Below, one piece after another: positions 56,018 to 64,000 of a stretch of DNA of 64,000 nucleotides (positions within the stretch are counted from its first letter, which is position 1; every line of letters starts with the position of its first letter). The position numbers and the translations under genes were made by a program. The stretch comes from Metamycoplasma gateae (GTDB lineage Bacteria > Bacillota_I > Bacilli_A > Mycoplasmatales > Metamycoplasmataceae). The DNA lies in contig NZ_CP143578.1 in the NCBI RefSeq assembly GCF_036352135.1, forward strand, positions 434,001-498,000, read 5' to 3'. The notes beneath the pieces were generated by a model. It ran no database searches and was not told the DNA's origin. It saw nothing but the letters and a program-made list of their open reading frames with translations.

Positions 56018-56680
56018 ATGTTAAATAAATTAATTGACCACACATTTTTAAGTCAATCAGGAACAACAAAAGATATAGATAAATTAATAGAAGAAGCAAA
56101 AAAATACAATTTTAAATCTGTTTGTATAGCTCCCTCATACATTAAATATGCTAAAGAACAATTAAAAGAAACTGATGTTTTAATTTGTACTGTTATCGGT
56201 TTTCCACTTGGATACAATGTTACAAGCGTTAAAGTTTTTGAAACCAAAATTGCCCTTGAACATGGTGCTGACGAAATCGATATGGTAATGAACGTTGGAC
56301 GTTTTAAAGATAAACAATATGAATACGTTTTAAACGAAATTAAAGCAATAAAAGAAGTTTGTGGAAATAAAGTATTAAAGGTTATTGTTGAAACAGCTCT
56401 TTTAACAAACGAAGAAATTGCAAAAGCAACAGAAATAGTATTACAATCTGGAGCTGACTTTATTAAAACATCAACTGGTTTTTCATACAGAGGAGCTACA
56501 TTCGATGATGTTAAAATAATGAAAGAAATTGCAAAAGACGATTTATTAATTAAGGCCTCAGGTGGCATAAAATCAAGCGAAGATGCTCTAAAAATGGTTG
56601 AATTAGGAGCAAGTAGATTAGGAACATCTAAATCTGTAACAATAATTGAAGGAAAAGTAGATAATAGTTCAAACTATTAA
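56018..56680 (+). CDS. deoC: Deoxyribose-phosphate aldolase
   Basis: A 220-residue class I aldolase that converts deoxyribose-5-phosphate, the product of deoA plus a mutase, into acetaldehyde and glyceraldehyde-3-phosphate. IDHTFLSQSGT opens the barrel, GADEIDMVMNVG holds a catalytic Asp, LKVIVETALL a second Lys site, and FIKTSTGFSYRGATFDDV the Schiff-base Lys. SGGIKSSEDAL ends the family pattern. TTAGGAGTA precedes the ATG. It links nucleoside breakdown to glycolysis. Confidence 0.95.
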   Translation: MLNKLIDHTFLSQSGTTKDIDKLIEEAKKYNFKSVCIAPSYIKYAKEQLKETDVLICTVIGFPLGYNVTSVKVFETKIALEHGADEIDMVMNVGRFKDKQYEYVLNEIKAIKEVCGNKVLKVIVETALLTNEEIAKATEIVLQSGADFIKTSTGFSYRGATFDDVKIMKEIAKDDLLIKASGGIKSSEDALKMVELGASRLGTSKSVTIIEGKVDNSSNY

Positions 56681-56714
56681 TAATAATATTGAAGTAAAAA
56701 AGTAGGAAAAAAAT

Positions 56715-57341
56715 ATGGTTAAAATTTTTCAGCACCCGTTGATAAATGCTAAATTAACTAAAATGCGTGATAAGGAAACAACGCATAATGAATTTAGGCA
56801 AAATCTAGATGAGATATCGTCACTAATGGTTTATGAAATGTTAAGAGATTATCAAACTAAACCATTAGTAGTTAAAACCCCGACTGGCGAAACATTTGCT
56901 GGCGAACAATTAGATAAGGAGATAGTTATCATTCCTATCCTAAGAGCTGGCTTAGGAATGGTTAATGGAATTTTGGAATTAGTGCCTCAAGCAAGAGTTG
57001 GGCATATTGGTATGTATAGAATTGAAGAGACTGCCAAAGTTGTTGAATATTTCTTTAAAATTCCCGAAGTTCCAAAAGATAGCTACATTATTATTGTCGA
57101 CCCTATGCTTGCAACAGGAACCTCGGCATCAGATGCTATATATAAGCTGGAAAAATTAGGTTTTACAAACATAAAACTTATTTGTTTGGTTGGTGTCGAA
57201 AAAGGAATTGATAAAATAACTGCAGAACATCCAAATGTTGATATTTATCTTGCATCAAAGGATGAAAAACTAAACGAAAATAATTATATTTTACCTGGAT
57301 TAGGGGATGCAGGAGACCGTGTTTTTGGTACTAAAAAATAA
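56715..57341 (+). CDS. upp: Uracil phosphoribosyltransferase
   Basis: A 208-residue PRTase that makes UMP from uracil and PRPP. HPLINAKLTKMRDKETTHNEFR at the N-terminus, IPILRAGLGMVNGILELVPQA in the middle, IVDPMLATGTSASDAI (PRPP loop) and YILPGLGDAGDRVFGTKK at the end are diagnostic. Length is standard. It follows deoC by 34 bases and recovers the uracil released by deoA, so the order makes sense as a salvage operon. It is followed by a strong terminator. Confidence 0.97.
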   Translation: MVKIFQHPLINAKLTKMRDKETTHNEFRQNLDEISSLMVYEMLRDYQTKPLVVKTPTGETFAGEQLDKEIVIIPILRAGLGMVNGILELVPQARVGHIGMYRIEETAKVVEYFFKIPEVPKDSYIIIVDPMLATGTSASDAIYKLEKLGFTNIKLICLVGVEKGIDKITAEHPNVDIYLASKDEKLNENNYILPGLGDAGDRVFGTKK

Positions 57342-57345
57342 TTTT

Positions 57346-57371
57346 AAGAGGATTATAAATCCTCTTTTTTT
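57346..57371 (+). terminator. Terminator of the salvage operon
   Basis: AAGAGGATT and AATCCTCTT around three bases, followed by a T-run. Confidence 0.9.
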
Positions 57372-57478
57372 ATTTGTAATATTCTTAAAATAAAAAGAAA
57401 TTTAATAAATATAGTAAAATAAATAATTATTATTTATATTTAAAAATTTATACATTTATAAAAACTGAAAGGAATAAA

Positions 57479-58435
57479 ATGGCTTTTAATAAGCAATCAC
57501 AAAAAAGAAGATTTTTATTCGCCATCGATCTTGATGGAACATTATTAGCTGATTCAGGAGCTGGGACAATTCATCCAAAAACTGAAGAACAAATTAAAAA
57601 AGCAGTAAGTGAAGGACATATTATTTCAATAATAACAGGTAGACCTTGAAGAAGCACTATGCCTGTTTATCAAAAATTAGGACTTAATGCAATTGTTGGT
57701 AACTACAATGGTGCTCACATTCATAACCCTGCGGATCCGTTTTTTATACCCGCAATAACTTATTTGGACTTAAATGAAGTTTTATATATTCTAGGAGATG
57801 AAAAAGTTAAAAAAGAAATTTCAAATTATGCAATTGAAGGACCTGATTGAGTTCAATTAATGCATAGAGATCCAAATCTTGAAAAAGTTTTTGGCTTTAA
57901 TCAAGCAACTAAATTTAGAGAATCAATAAACCTAGAAAAACTTCCTCTAAAACCTACTGGAATTGTATTTGATTGTCAACCAACTACAAATGTTTTAGAA
58001 CTATTGACTTATCTAAAAAGAAGATATGGGGACTTAGGAGAATTTTCATCATGATCTAAAGGTGAAGGATTAAGTCCAGTATTTGATATCACCTCAATCG
58101 GTGTTGATAAAGGTAAGGTAATTTCATTAATGATGAGATATTACAACATCGATATCGACGACACTATTGTTATTGGTGATTCATATAACGACTTAAGTAT
58201 GTATGAAATAGGAAATGTAGGAGTTGCTCCAGCAAATGCTGAGAAAGCTATTAAGCAAGCTGCTACAGTAGTAATGCCTCAAACAAATAAAGAAGGTGCA
58301 GTAGGTTACTTTATAGAACAATTTTTAAAGAATCCAAACAAATTTATTCAAATGGCTAAAGATAAAAAAAATGAAGCTAAAAAGAAATTAAATATGGTAA
58401 AAGCTGATAACTTTTTTGACGAAGAAAACAAATAA
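57479..58435 (+). CDS. Cof-type HAD-superfamily phosphatase
   Basis: A 318-residue hydrolase of the Cof subfamily, which removes phosphate from sugar phosphates, flavins or similar small metabolites. FAIDLDGTLLADSG carries the nucleophile and acid Asp residues, ISIITGRP the Thr, and DDTIVIGDSYNDLSMYEIGNVGVAPANA the metal Asp residues with the Lys in VDKGKVISL. A type IIB cap domain lies between. The C-terminal 30 residues are very lysine-rich. AAAGGAATA precedes the ATG at 57479. The substrate is unknown. It is followed closely by rnhC. Confidence 0.88.
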
Positions 58436-58438
58436 AAT

Positions 58439-59134
58439 ATGATAGATAACCTTGAATATATCGGTGTTGATGAAACGGGGGTTGGTGATTACTTCACCCC
58501 TGTTGTTTCTGTAGCTTGTTTTATTCCAGAAAAAAATCTTGAAGCAATTAAGGAATTAGGAATAAAAGACAGCAAAAAAATGACCGATCAAAAAATTCAA
58601 AATGTCGCGAAATATATAATAAATAATAACTTAGTAATGTTTAAGGTTACCACTTTAACACAGGATGGATATAACAAATTAATAAGGGTCGGTATTAATA
58701 ATAATTCAGTTAAAACATTAATACACTACAATTCAATTTCTCAATTAAATCAACAAATTAATAAGGAATTACCAATAGTAATCGACCAATATGCAAGTAT
58801 TTCAAACTTAAAAAAACATATTGATACACTTGAGAATAATGGCATTTTACAATCTTGCAAATTATTAGAATTCAACTTAATTTTAGAAACAAAAGCAGAA
58901 GAAAAATTTTTATCTGTAGCTTGTGCATCCGTTTTAGCTAGATACTTTCTTTTAGAAAAAATGAAGGAATTAAAAACTAAGTACAATAATTTTGAATTTA
59001 AATTAGGGGCAAGTAATTCAATAATTGATTTAGGTGTTGAGTTTGTCAAAAAATTTGGGATTAAGGAACTCGAAAATGTTTCAAAATTTTCATTTAAAAC
59101 AACCCAAAAAATAATTGAAAAAATGAACAATTAG
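58439..59134 (+). CDS. rnhC: Ribonuclease HIII-like protein
   Basis: A 231-residue type 2 RNase H that cuts RNA in RNA/DNA hybrids. YIGVDETGVGDYFTPVVSVA carries the paired acidic residues with the GDYFxP context specific for HIII; GIKDSKKM is the next conserved site, IVIDQYAS the third acidic residue, and KFLSVACASVLARY the helix that holds the family's Ala/Ser run. The N-terminal TBP-like domain of about 80 residues in B. subtilis HIII is missing, so this is the catalytic domain only. It begins three bases after the HAD gene. Confidence 0.87.
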   Translation: MIDNLEYIGVDETGVGDYFTPVVSVACFIPEKNLEAIKELGIKDSKKMTDQKIQNVAKYIINNNLVMFKVTTLTQDGYNKLIRVGINNNSVKTLIHYNSISQLNQQINKELPIVIDQYASISNLKKHIDTLENNGILQSCKLLEFNLILETKAEEKFLSVACASVLARYFLLEKMKELKTKYNNFEFKLGASNSIIDLGVEFVKKFGIKELENVSKFSFKTTQKIIEKMNN

Positions 59135-59143
59135 AGTTTATTT

Positions 59144-59170
59144 ATACAGCATATTAAGCTGTATTTTTTT
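59144..59170 (+). terminator. Terminator after rnhC
   Basis: ATACAGC and GCTGTAT form a stem around 7 bases, followed by a T-run. Confidence 0.85.
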
Positions 59171-59250
59171 ATATTTATAAAAAATAAGACTTTTTATTGT
59201 AGAATTATTGAGTTAAAATATATTTTAAATTTATATTAACAAAGGGTGAG

Positions 59251-59294
59251 ACTCCTTGGTCATAAAGACCCAAAAGTCCAAAAGGAGAACTATA
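59251..59294 (+). promoter_or_regulatory. Leader hairpin that covers the rpsF ribosome site
   Basis: CTCCTT at 59252-59257 is complementary to AAGGAG at 59282-59287, which is the Shine-Dalgarno site of rpsF. Inside, GGTC at 59258-59261 pairs with GACC at 59267-59270. The stack would hide the ribosome site. S6:S18 autoregulatory leader RNAs are known before rpsF in many bacteria; whether this is a member is inference. Confidence 0.45.
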
Positions 59295-59720
59295 ATGTCA
59301 AAATATGAAATTATGATTCTAGTAAACCCTACATCTACAGAAGAAAGTGTAAAAGAACTTTTATTTTCAGTTCTAGACGAAAAAAACACTAAATTCGAAA
59401 GATTAGAAAGAACAGAATTAGCATACCCAATTAACAAATTAACACGTGCTTCATATTACTTAATTTTAACAAAAGCACAACCTGAATCAATTAAGGAATT
59501 AACAAGAAAATTTAATATTGATAAAACAATTTTAAGATCTTTAATCATTAATTTAAATTCAGAAAAAGGTTTAAAACCTAGAAAACAAAAAAGATTTACA
59601 AAAAGAATTTTTGAAAACAGAAGACCTTCAGATAAATCAGAAAACAAAGAAACAACAGAAGAAAGAAAAACTGAATCAAGAAAGACATTTGTTAAAAAAA
59701 CAGAACAAGTAGAAAAATAA
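59295..59720 (+). CDS. rpsF: 30S ribosomal protein S6
   Basis: A 141-residue small-subunit protein that binds the central domain of 16S rRNA together with S18. MSKYEIMILVNPTSTEESVKELL and LERTELAYPINKLTRASYYLILTKAQPESIKEL are standard S6 blocks. The last 40 residues are a basic/acidic tail typical of mollicute S6. AAAGGAG precedes the ATG at 59295; the ORF is open to a TTG at 59256 but the leader structure lies there. First gene of rpsF-ssb-rpsR. Confidence 0.96.
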   Translation: MSKYEIMILVNPTSTEESVKELLFSVLDEKNTKFERLERTELAYPINKLTRASYYLILTKAQPESIKELTRKFNIDKTILRSLIINLNSEKGLKPRKQKRFTKRIFENRRPSDKSENKETTEERKTESRKTFVKKTEQVEK

Positions 59721-59755
59721 TTTAGTTTTATATTTTTAAAAATTAGGAGATACTT

Positions 59756-60214
59756 ATGAATAAAGTTATTTTAATAGGTAGATTAGCCTCAAAACCTTTT
59801 AAGGGAGTTACTGCTTCAAATGTTGAATATTCAAGATTTACAATCGTAGTAACAAGAACATACTCAGCACCCAACACAGATCCAGTTGCAGATTTTATCC
59901 CATGTGTAGCATGAAGATCAAACGCTTCTTTTATCAATAAATTTATGGATAAGGGATCACTTTTACTACTTGAAGGTACTTTTCAATCTTCAAAAACAAC
60001 TGATCAAAACGGTCAATTAGTAAATAACTATGTTGTTAATGCTGAAAGAATTCAATCTCTTGAAACAAGAGAACAATCAGAAAATAGAAGAAAAAATAAC
60101 TCAAAAGAATTTAGTATTTCTAATGAAGAAAATAATATTTTAAATAACCCTATCGATGAGCAAGACAGCACTGATGCTGAAACTGTTTATGATGGATTAT
60201 CATGAGATTTTTAA
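59756..60214 (+). CDS. ssb: Single-stranded DNA-binding protein
   Basis: A 152-residue OB-fold protein that coats single-stranded DNA in replication and repair. MNKVILIGRLASKPF, YSRFTIVVTR, FIPCVAWRSNASFINKFMDKGSLLLLEGTFQS and NNYVVNAERIQSLE match the SSB core. A disordered polar linker follows, and the acidic tip ends YDGLSWDF, with the last two residues Asp-Phe, in place of DDDIPF; the Trp is coded by TGA. AGGAGATACTT precedes the ATG. Placed between rpsF and rpsR as in most Firmicutes. Confidence 0.96.
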
Positions 60215-60227
60215 TTTAAGGAAAATT

Positions 60228-60551
60228 ATGGCAAGAATTGTACGCAAAAAACCATTCGTTCGTAAACGTCCATGTCAATTTTGTTTAAGCAAATCTCCTG
60301 TTGTTTATGTTGATTACAAAAATGAAGAACTATTATCAAAATTAGTAAATCTACAAGGAAGAATTATCTCTTCAAGAATTACTGGAACATGTGCTAAACA
60401 CCAAAGAGCTGTTTCATTAGCAATTAAGAGAGCAAGATTAGTTGCAATCTTACCTTACATCGGACCAGTTAAAAAAGAATTTGTTAAAAAAGATGCTCCT
60501 GTAGCAAAAGAATCAAAACCAGTAGTTGAAACTACACAAGAAACAAAATAA
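60228..60551 (+). CDS. rpsR: 30S ribosomal protein S18
   Basis: A 107-residue protein that pairs with S6 on the platform of the 30S subunit. KRPCQFCLSKSPVVYVDYKNEELLSKL, then NLQGRIISSRITGTCAKHQRAVSLAIKRARLVAILPY, contains the family signature (RxTGxxxxxQRxxxxAIKRAR). A 30-residue Lys/Pro/Thr tail is added at the C-terminus. It starts 13 bases after ssb, behind AAGGAAAA. Confidence 0.96.
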   Translation: MARIVRKKPFVRKRPCQFCLSKSPVVYVDYKNEELLSKLVNLQGRIISSRITGTCAKHQRAVSLAIKRARLVAILPYIGPVKKEFVKKDAPVAKESKPVVETTQETK

Positions 60552-60560
60552 ATTTATTTT

Positions 60561-60591
60561 AATAAGTGCAATTTTTTGTGCTTATTTTTTA
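60561..60591 (+). terminator. Terminator of rpsF-ssb-rpsR
   Basis: AAGTGCAA and TTGTGCTT form a stem with two G-T pairs, followed by a run of T. Confidence 0.65.
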
Positions 60592-60638
60592 TTTAATTTA
60601 AAATATATTCATAAAACAAATAAATGAAAGGTATAAAA

Positions 60639-61034
60639 ATGAAACTTAGAAAATTAGGAGCATGACAATTTTTATTTTCAATTTTTTCAATTTTAGGTTT
60701 TGCATTTTTTATAACAATTTTAGTATTTGCAATTAAATTTCAAAATGAAATGCAAGACAAATACAATGTTGAAAGATATGAACAATTAGCAAAATTAATG
60801 ACTAAGGGAGAAACTGAAGAAATCAAAAGACTTGAATCACTATTTTTAATTTCGTTAATAACTTTTGTTGTTCTTTTAGCATTTGGGTTTATTACGAATA
60901 TTGTTGTTGCGGTATTTACCTTTAAAGCCAAAAAATGAGCCGCATTTTGATTAACATTATCAAGTATCTTCTTAACAAGATTTTTTGGAGTTATAAGTGG
61001 TTTAACATTAATGATACAAAAACATCAAAATTAA
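60639..61034 (+). CDS. Small membrane protein, unknown function
   Basis: A 131-residue protein that I do not recognise. It opens MKLRKLGAWQ, then a hydrophobic helix (about 12-33), a polar loop with ERYEQLAKLMTKGETEEIKR, a second long hydrophobic segment (about 70-98), two lysines, and a third helix (about 102-124) ending KHQN. At least two Trp are coded by TGA. AAAGG precedes the ATG. It stands alone, and its terminator palindrome is the target of IS30 copy 2. Confidence 0.75.
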
Positions 61035-61058
61035 CAAAAATAGTATATTTTTTAAGAA

Positions 61059-61080
61059 CTATAAGAAATATTTCTTATAG
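61059..61080 (+). repeat. Left target-site duplication of IS30 copy 2
   Basis: A perfect 22-bp palindrome, CTATAAGAAAT followed by its exact complement. It is repeated at 62348-62369. It is the terminator stem of the small membrane protein gene, here cut off from its T-run by the element. Confidence 0.93.
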
Positions 61081-62347
61081 CCTAAATTGAAAATTCAAGT
61101 GCAACACGTTTAAAGTAAAATTTAGATGTGGAACTTGAATTTTTTATATTAATTAAAAAAGAAAAAGTTCCATTGGAACGGAACTCATATGAATTATACA
61201 ATAAAAAAATATAACCATTTAACAGATAATGAAAGAATAATTATTGAAAATTATTTAAAGTTAAATTATTCTCTTCGTAGGATTTCGAGATTAATCGAGC
61301 GAAGTGTTTCGACCCTAAGTAGAGAAATAAAGAGGAATACAAATAGTTTTGGAACTTATGAATTTAAACACGCTAGTTTAAAAACAAGAGAAAGATCAAG
61401 ACATAAGTATTATTTTAAATTCGTGGATAACCAAAAATTCAAAAATTTTTCTAACGCTTTTTTACAAAAATATGACAAAAAGTTTTTTGGTATAAAGTCA
61501 ACATATAATTTTATAAAAACTAGCACAAAACACTGTTGTCCTTCTTTAAGAACGGTTTTTAATTGAATAAACACTAATAATTGAGTTATAAAAAAGTACG
61601 ATAAATTAAGACAATATTATAAAAAAGGTGGTAAAAGAACAGCATCCGTAATAAAACGGCTTGTAAAATCTGCTGATTATGTTTTTCCAATATGAACTAG
61701 ACCTAAATCTATAGATTTAAGACTTGAATTTGGACACTGAGAAGCAGATCTAGTTTTAGGAAAGAGAGCCAATGGATATAATAATGTTTTAACTTTAACT
61801 GAAAGAAAAACAAGAATAGGGTTTGCAAAAATAATACAAAGCAAATCACCAAATATAATTAATTCAGAGTTAAAAAAGATTATAAGAGATAATGAATTAG
61901 AAGTAAAAACAATAACAGTAGACAATGGTATTGAATTTGAAAAAATAGGTATTTTAGCCAGATGATTAAATATAAAGATTTATAGAGCTGAACCTTATGC
62001 ATCTTTTCAAAGAGGCTCAAATGAACATTGAAATGGAATTTTGAGAAGAGAATTCAAAAAAGGTTTTAACTTTAATACTATAACTCAAGAAAAACTTGAC
62101 TCAGTTGTTAACCAAATAAATAATATGACGCGGGAAATATTAAATTGGAAGACACCATTACAAACCTATTTAGAATATATTAAATAATTATTATTAACAA
62201 AAATTAACATAATAAAATTATGCTTATCTTCATTTGAAAAAATGAATATTTTCTATTTACTTTTTTTGATTTATTAATTTTAAAAAAATAAAATGTATAA
62301 TAAAAAAAGCCCAAGGCATTGTGTTGCACTTGAACTTTCTCTTTGGG
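61081..62347 (+). mobile_element. IS30-family insertion sequence, copy 2 (IS1630-like)
   Basis: A complete 1267-bp copy, nearly identical to the one at 981-2252 and in the same orientation. It has the same ends, CCTAAATTG on the left and CTCTTTGGG on the right. It lacks the extra GGAAC of copy 1 and differs at about five single bases (for example in the ATTCTCTTCG and AGTTTTGGAAC regions). It is flanked by the perfect 22-bp palindrome. The few differences show recent transposition. Confidence 0.95.
61189..62187 (+). CDS. IS30-family transposase, copy 2
   Basis: A 332-residue transposase, the same in reading frame and motifs as copy 1 (GHWEADLVLG, ITVDNGIEF, SNEHWNGILRREFKKG). One base change (AAAGAG for AAAAAG after VLG) is silent or conservative. 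Both copies look intact, so either could act on the other. Upstream of the ATG the frame is not open as in copy 1, which fixes the start. Confidence 0.93.
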
Positions 62348-62376
62348 CTATAAGAAATATTTCTTATAGTTTTTTA
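62348..62376 (+). terminator. Right target-site duplication with intact terminator
   Basis: Second copy of the 22-bp palindrome, followed by TTTTTTATTTT. It is the original terminator of the small membrane protein gene and now follows the transposase gene. Confidence 0.88.
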
Positions 62377-62386
62377 TTTTAGTTAT

Positions 62387-62392
62387 TATAAT
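62387..62392 (+). promoter_or_regulatory. -10 box of rarA (leaderless)
   Basis: TATAAT seven bases before the rarA ATG, with no ribosome site between them, as at ktrB. Confidence 0.6.
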
Positions 62393-62399
62393 TAAATAC

Positions 62400-63620
62400 A
62401 TGAAAATTAATCTAGCTAGCAAGTTACGTCCAAATAATTTAGATGATTTTATTTGTAATAATTCAAAAAATAAATTATTCAAATCAATAATAAAAAATAA
62501 GGATTATTCTTCATTTATTTTTTATGGCACACCCGGAAGTGGAAAAAGCACAATCGCAAATATACTTGCTAATTCCTTGAATGCAAACTATGATTATTTT
62601 AATGCTGCTATTGGAAAAAAAGAAGATTTAATAATAAAAATAAAGAATAATGACATTTTAATAATCGATGAGATACATCGACTAAATAAAGATAAACAAG
62701 ATATCTTACTTCCTTATTTAGAAGATGGTTTTATTACAATGTATGCAACCACAACAGAAAATCCCTATTTTAAAATTAATCCGGCTTTGCGTTCTAGAGC
62801 ACACGTAATTGAAATCGATTCACCCACAAAAGATGATATTAAAAAAAGATTAACTAAGATTGCAAATGATTTAAATCTAAATTGACTAAAAAATAATGAA
62901 ATACAAAATTTCATTTCGTCAGTATCAAATAGTGATTTTAGAAGCGCAATTAATTTAGTTGAACTTATTGACAAGATTACTGACGAAAAAGATGTAACTT
63001 TAGACATAATAAAGGACATTGTTCCTTCGAATAATTTTTATAGCGATAAAAATGGTGATAGTCATTATAACCTACTGAGTGCATTTCATAAATCTCTTCG
63101 TGGTTCGGACCCTGATGCATCATTATATTGAGGCTTGCTAATTTTAAAAACTGGAAATGTGGATGATTTATTTAGAAGAATGTTATGTGTAGCATATGAA
63201 GATATAGGTTTAGCTAATCCAATAATTGGAGTCGAAACAAATCAAGCTATCTCCGCATTTGAAAGACTTGGACTACCAGAAGGATATTTACCAATTGGAT
63301 TTGCAATCCTAAACTTAGCACTATCACCGAAATCTAATTCAACATATTTAGCAATAAATAGCATAAAAAATCAGTTAGAAACTGGAAATATATTTCAACC
63401 ACCAGCACACTTAAAAGATGCCCATTATTCTTCGGCAGTTAAACTAAATAGAGGAATAAATTATCAATATCCCCACGATTTTAAAAACAACTGAGTAAAA
63501 CAGCAATACTTACCTGATGAACTTAAAAAATTTAAAGCTTATTTTAAACAGCAACAGGGCTGAGAAGAAAAAATAAATAAGTATTGAGATAATATTAAAA
63601 ATAATAAGGAGGAATTATAA
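62400..63620 (+). CDS. rarA: Replication-associated recombination protein RarA (MgsA)
   Basis: A 406-residue AAA+ clamp-loader-like ATPase that acts at stalled replication forks. [14 protein letters not shown] is the family opening; [19 protein letters not shown] is Walker [26 protein letters not shown] Walker [19 protein letters not shown] the sensor/arginine-finger region. The C-terminal half has the MgsA tetramer domain: [28 protein letters not shown] and [14 protein letters not shown]. The last bases overlap the pheS start. The right end of IS30 copy 2 lies only 30 bases before its promoter, so insertion came close to it. Confidence 0.95.
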
Positions 63621-64000
63621 TGTTTGATTTAGACAAAATAAAAAATATCGAAGATTTAAAACTGTTAAAAAATCAATTCAACAATTCTGCTGAATTAAAA
63701 GACTTGATGGAACAATTAAAAACTGCAAGTAAAGAAGACAAACCAAAAATTGGTATAAAAATTCAACAACTAAAAAAAGAAGCAGAAGATTTTTTTGAAG
63801 CTGCAAAAGAAAAAATTAATAACATCGAAATTCAAACAAAACTTAAAAATGATTTTGTGGATTTTGCAACTCCTGTTCAATTTGAAGGATCGATACATCC
63901 AATTAATTTAGTGTCGCAAAGATTTAGAGAATGACTTTTATTAAATGGATATATTGAACTAAATTATTCTGAAATTGAAAATGATAAATATAATTTCGAA
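63620..64000 (+). CDS. pheS: Phenylalanyl-tRNA synthetase alpha subunit, N-terminal part
   Basis: The first 127 codons; the gene runs off the right edge. About 85 residues of helical coiled-coil sequence (the tRNA-binding arm) are followed by EGSIHPINLVSQRFREWLLL and a segment ending ENDKYNF, which match the start of the PheS catalytic core (SLHPxxxV, then ExDxxNF). GGAGGAATT gives the ribosome site inside the rarA end, and the ATG overlaps the rarA stop (TAATG). Charges tRNA-Phe together with PheT. Confidence 0.88.

Noticed and set aside
59256-59294. rpsF start at TTG 59256
   Set aside because: The sequence there folds onto the Shine-Dalgarno site; S6 homology starts at ATG 59295.

Overview
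This window is a piece of a mollicute chromosome. It is about three quarters A+T, and nearly every long gene contains in-frame TGA codons at positions where the protein family has Trp, so genetic code 4 applies (all CDS below are read with TGA = Trp). The gene content (p37/p29/p69-type ABC transporter, an IS30-family element of the IS1630 kind, GatCAB, a giant MilA-like lipoprotein) points to the hominis group of Mycoplasma, near the M. bovis / M. agalactiae / M. fermentans branch. The species assignment is inference.

Layout. 1-5 kb: the N-terminus of an amino-acid permease, a cysteine hydrolase, IS30 copy 1, tRNA-Ser(CGA), and a wrecked HinfI-like (GANTC-type) restriction-modification pair. 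4.4-14 kb: rlmH-mnmG-rbfA-infB-ylxR-nusA on the minus strand, then tex and divergent tmcAL. 14-23 kb: an unidentified gene remnant, pip, nrnA, the p37-p29-p69 operon, dnaI and dnaB. 23.4-27.2 kb: dnaE and a 5'-3' exonuclease on the plus strand. 27.2-42.9 kb: a long minus-strand block with valS fused in frame to a degenerate ABC-ATPase-like ORF, an ECF S component, a YihY protein, gatB-gatA-gatC, a pseudouridine synthase, scpB-scpA, plsC, acpS, pepC and ktrA. 43.1-53 kb, plus strand: ktrB, the 2667-residue MilA-like lipoprotein and RNase P RNA. 53-64 kb: a frameshifted dprA, nucleoside salvage (deoD-deoA-deoC-upp), a HAD hydrolase, rnhC, rpsF-ssb-rpsR, a small membrane protein, IS30 copy 2, rarA and the start of pheS.

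How it works together. Most of the window is the translation and replication core. tRNA modification and amidation, initiation factor 2, ribosome maturation and NusA sit together. The helicase-loading genes dnaB/dnaI diverge from dnaE and its exonuclease. deoD/deoA/deoC/upp handle nucleoside scavenging. The ABC, ECF, KtrAB and permease genes handle uptake.

The most notable signals are: (1) two nearly identical IS30 elements, each inserted into a transcription-terminator palindrome and flanked by full copies of it (19 and 22 bp); (2) valS with no stop codon separating it from an upstream pseudo-ABC-ATPase ORF; (3) a giant lipoprotein whose SGNH/GDSL domain has lost its Ser nucleophile and apparently its His, followed by many divergent helical repeats; (4) DnaI without Walker A or Walker B residues; (5) three genes (dnaE, ktrB, rarA) whose TATAAT boxes lie 6-7 nt before the ATG, suggesting leaderless mRNAs; (6) a perfect 20-bp palindrome between ktrA and ktrB; (7) several decayed genes (restriction-modification pair, dprA, one unknown).
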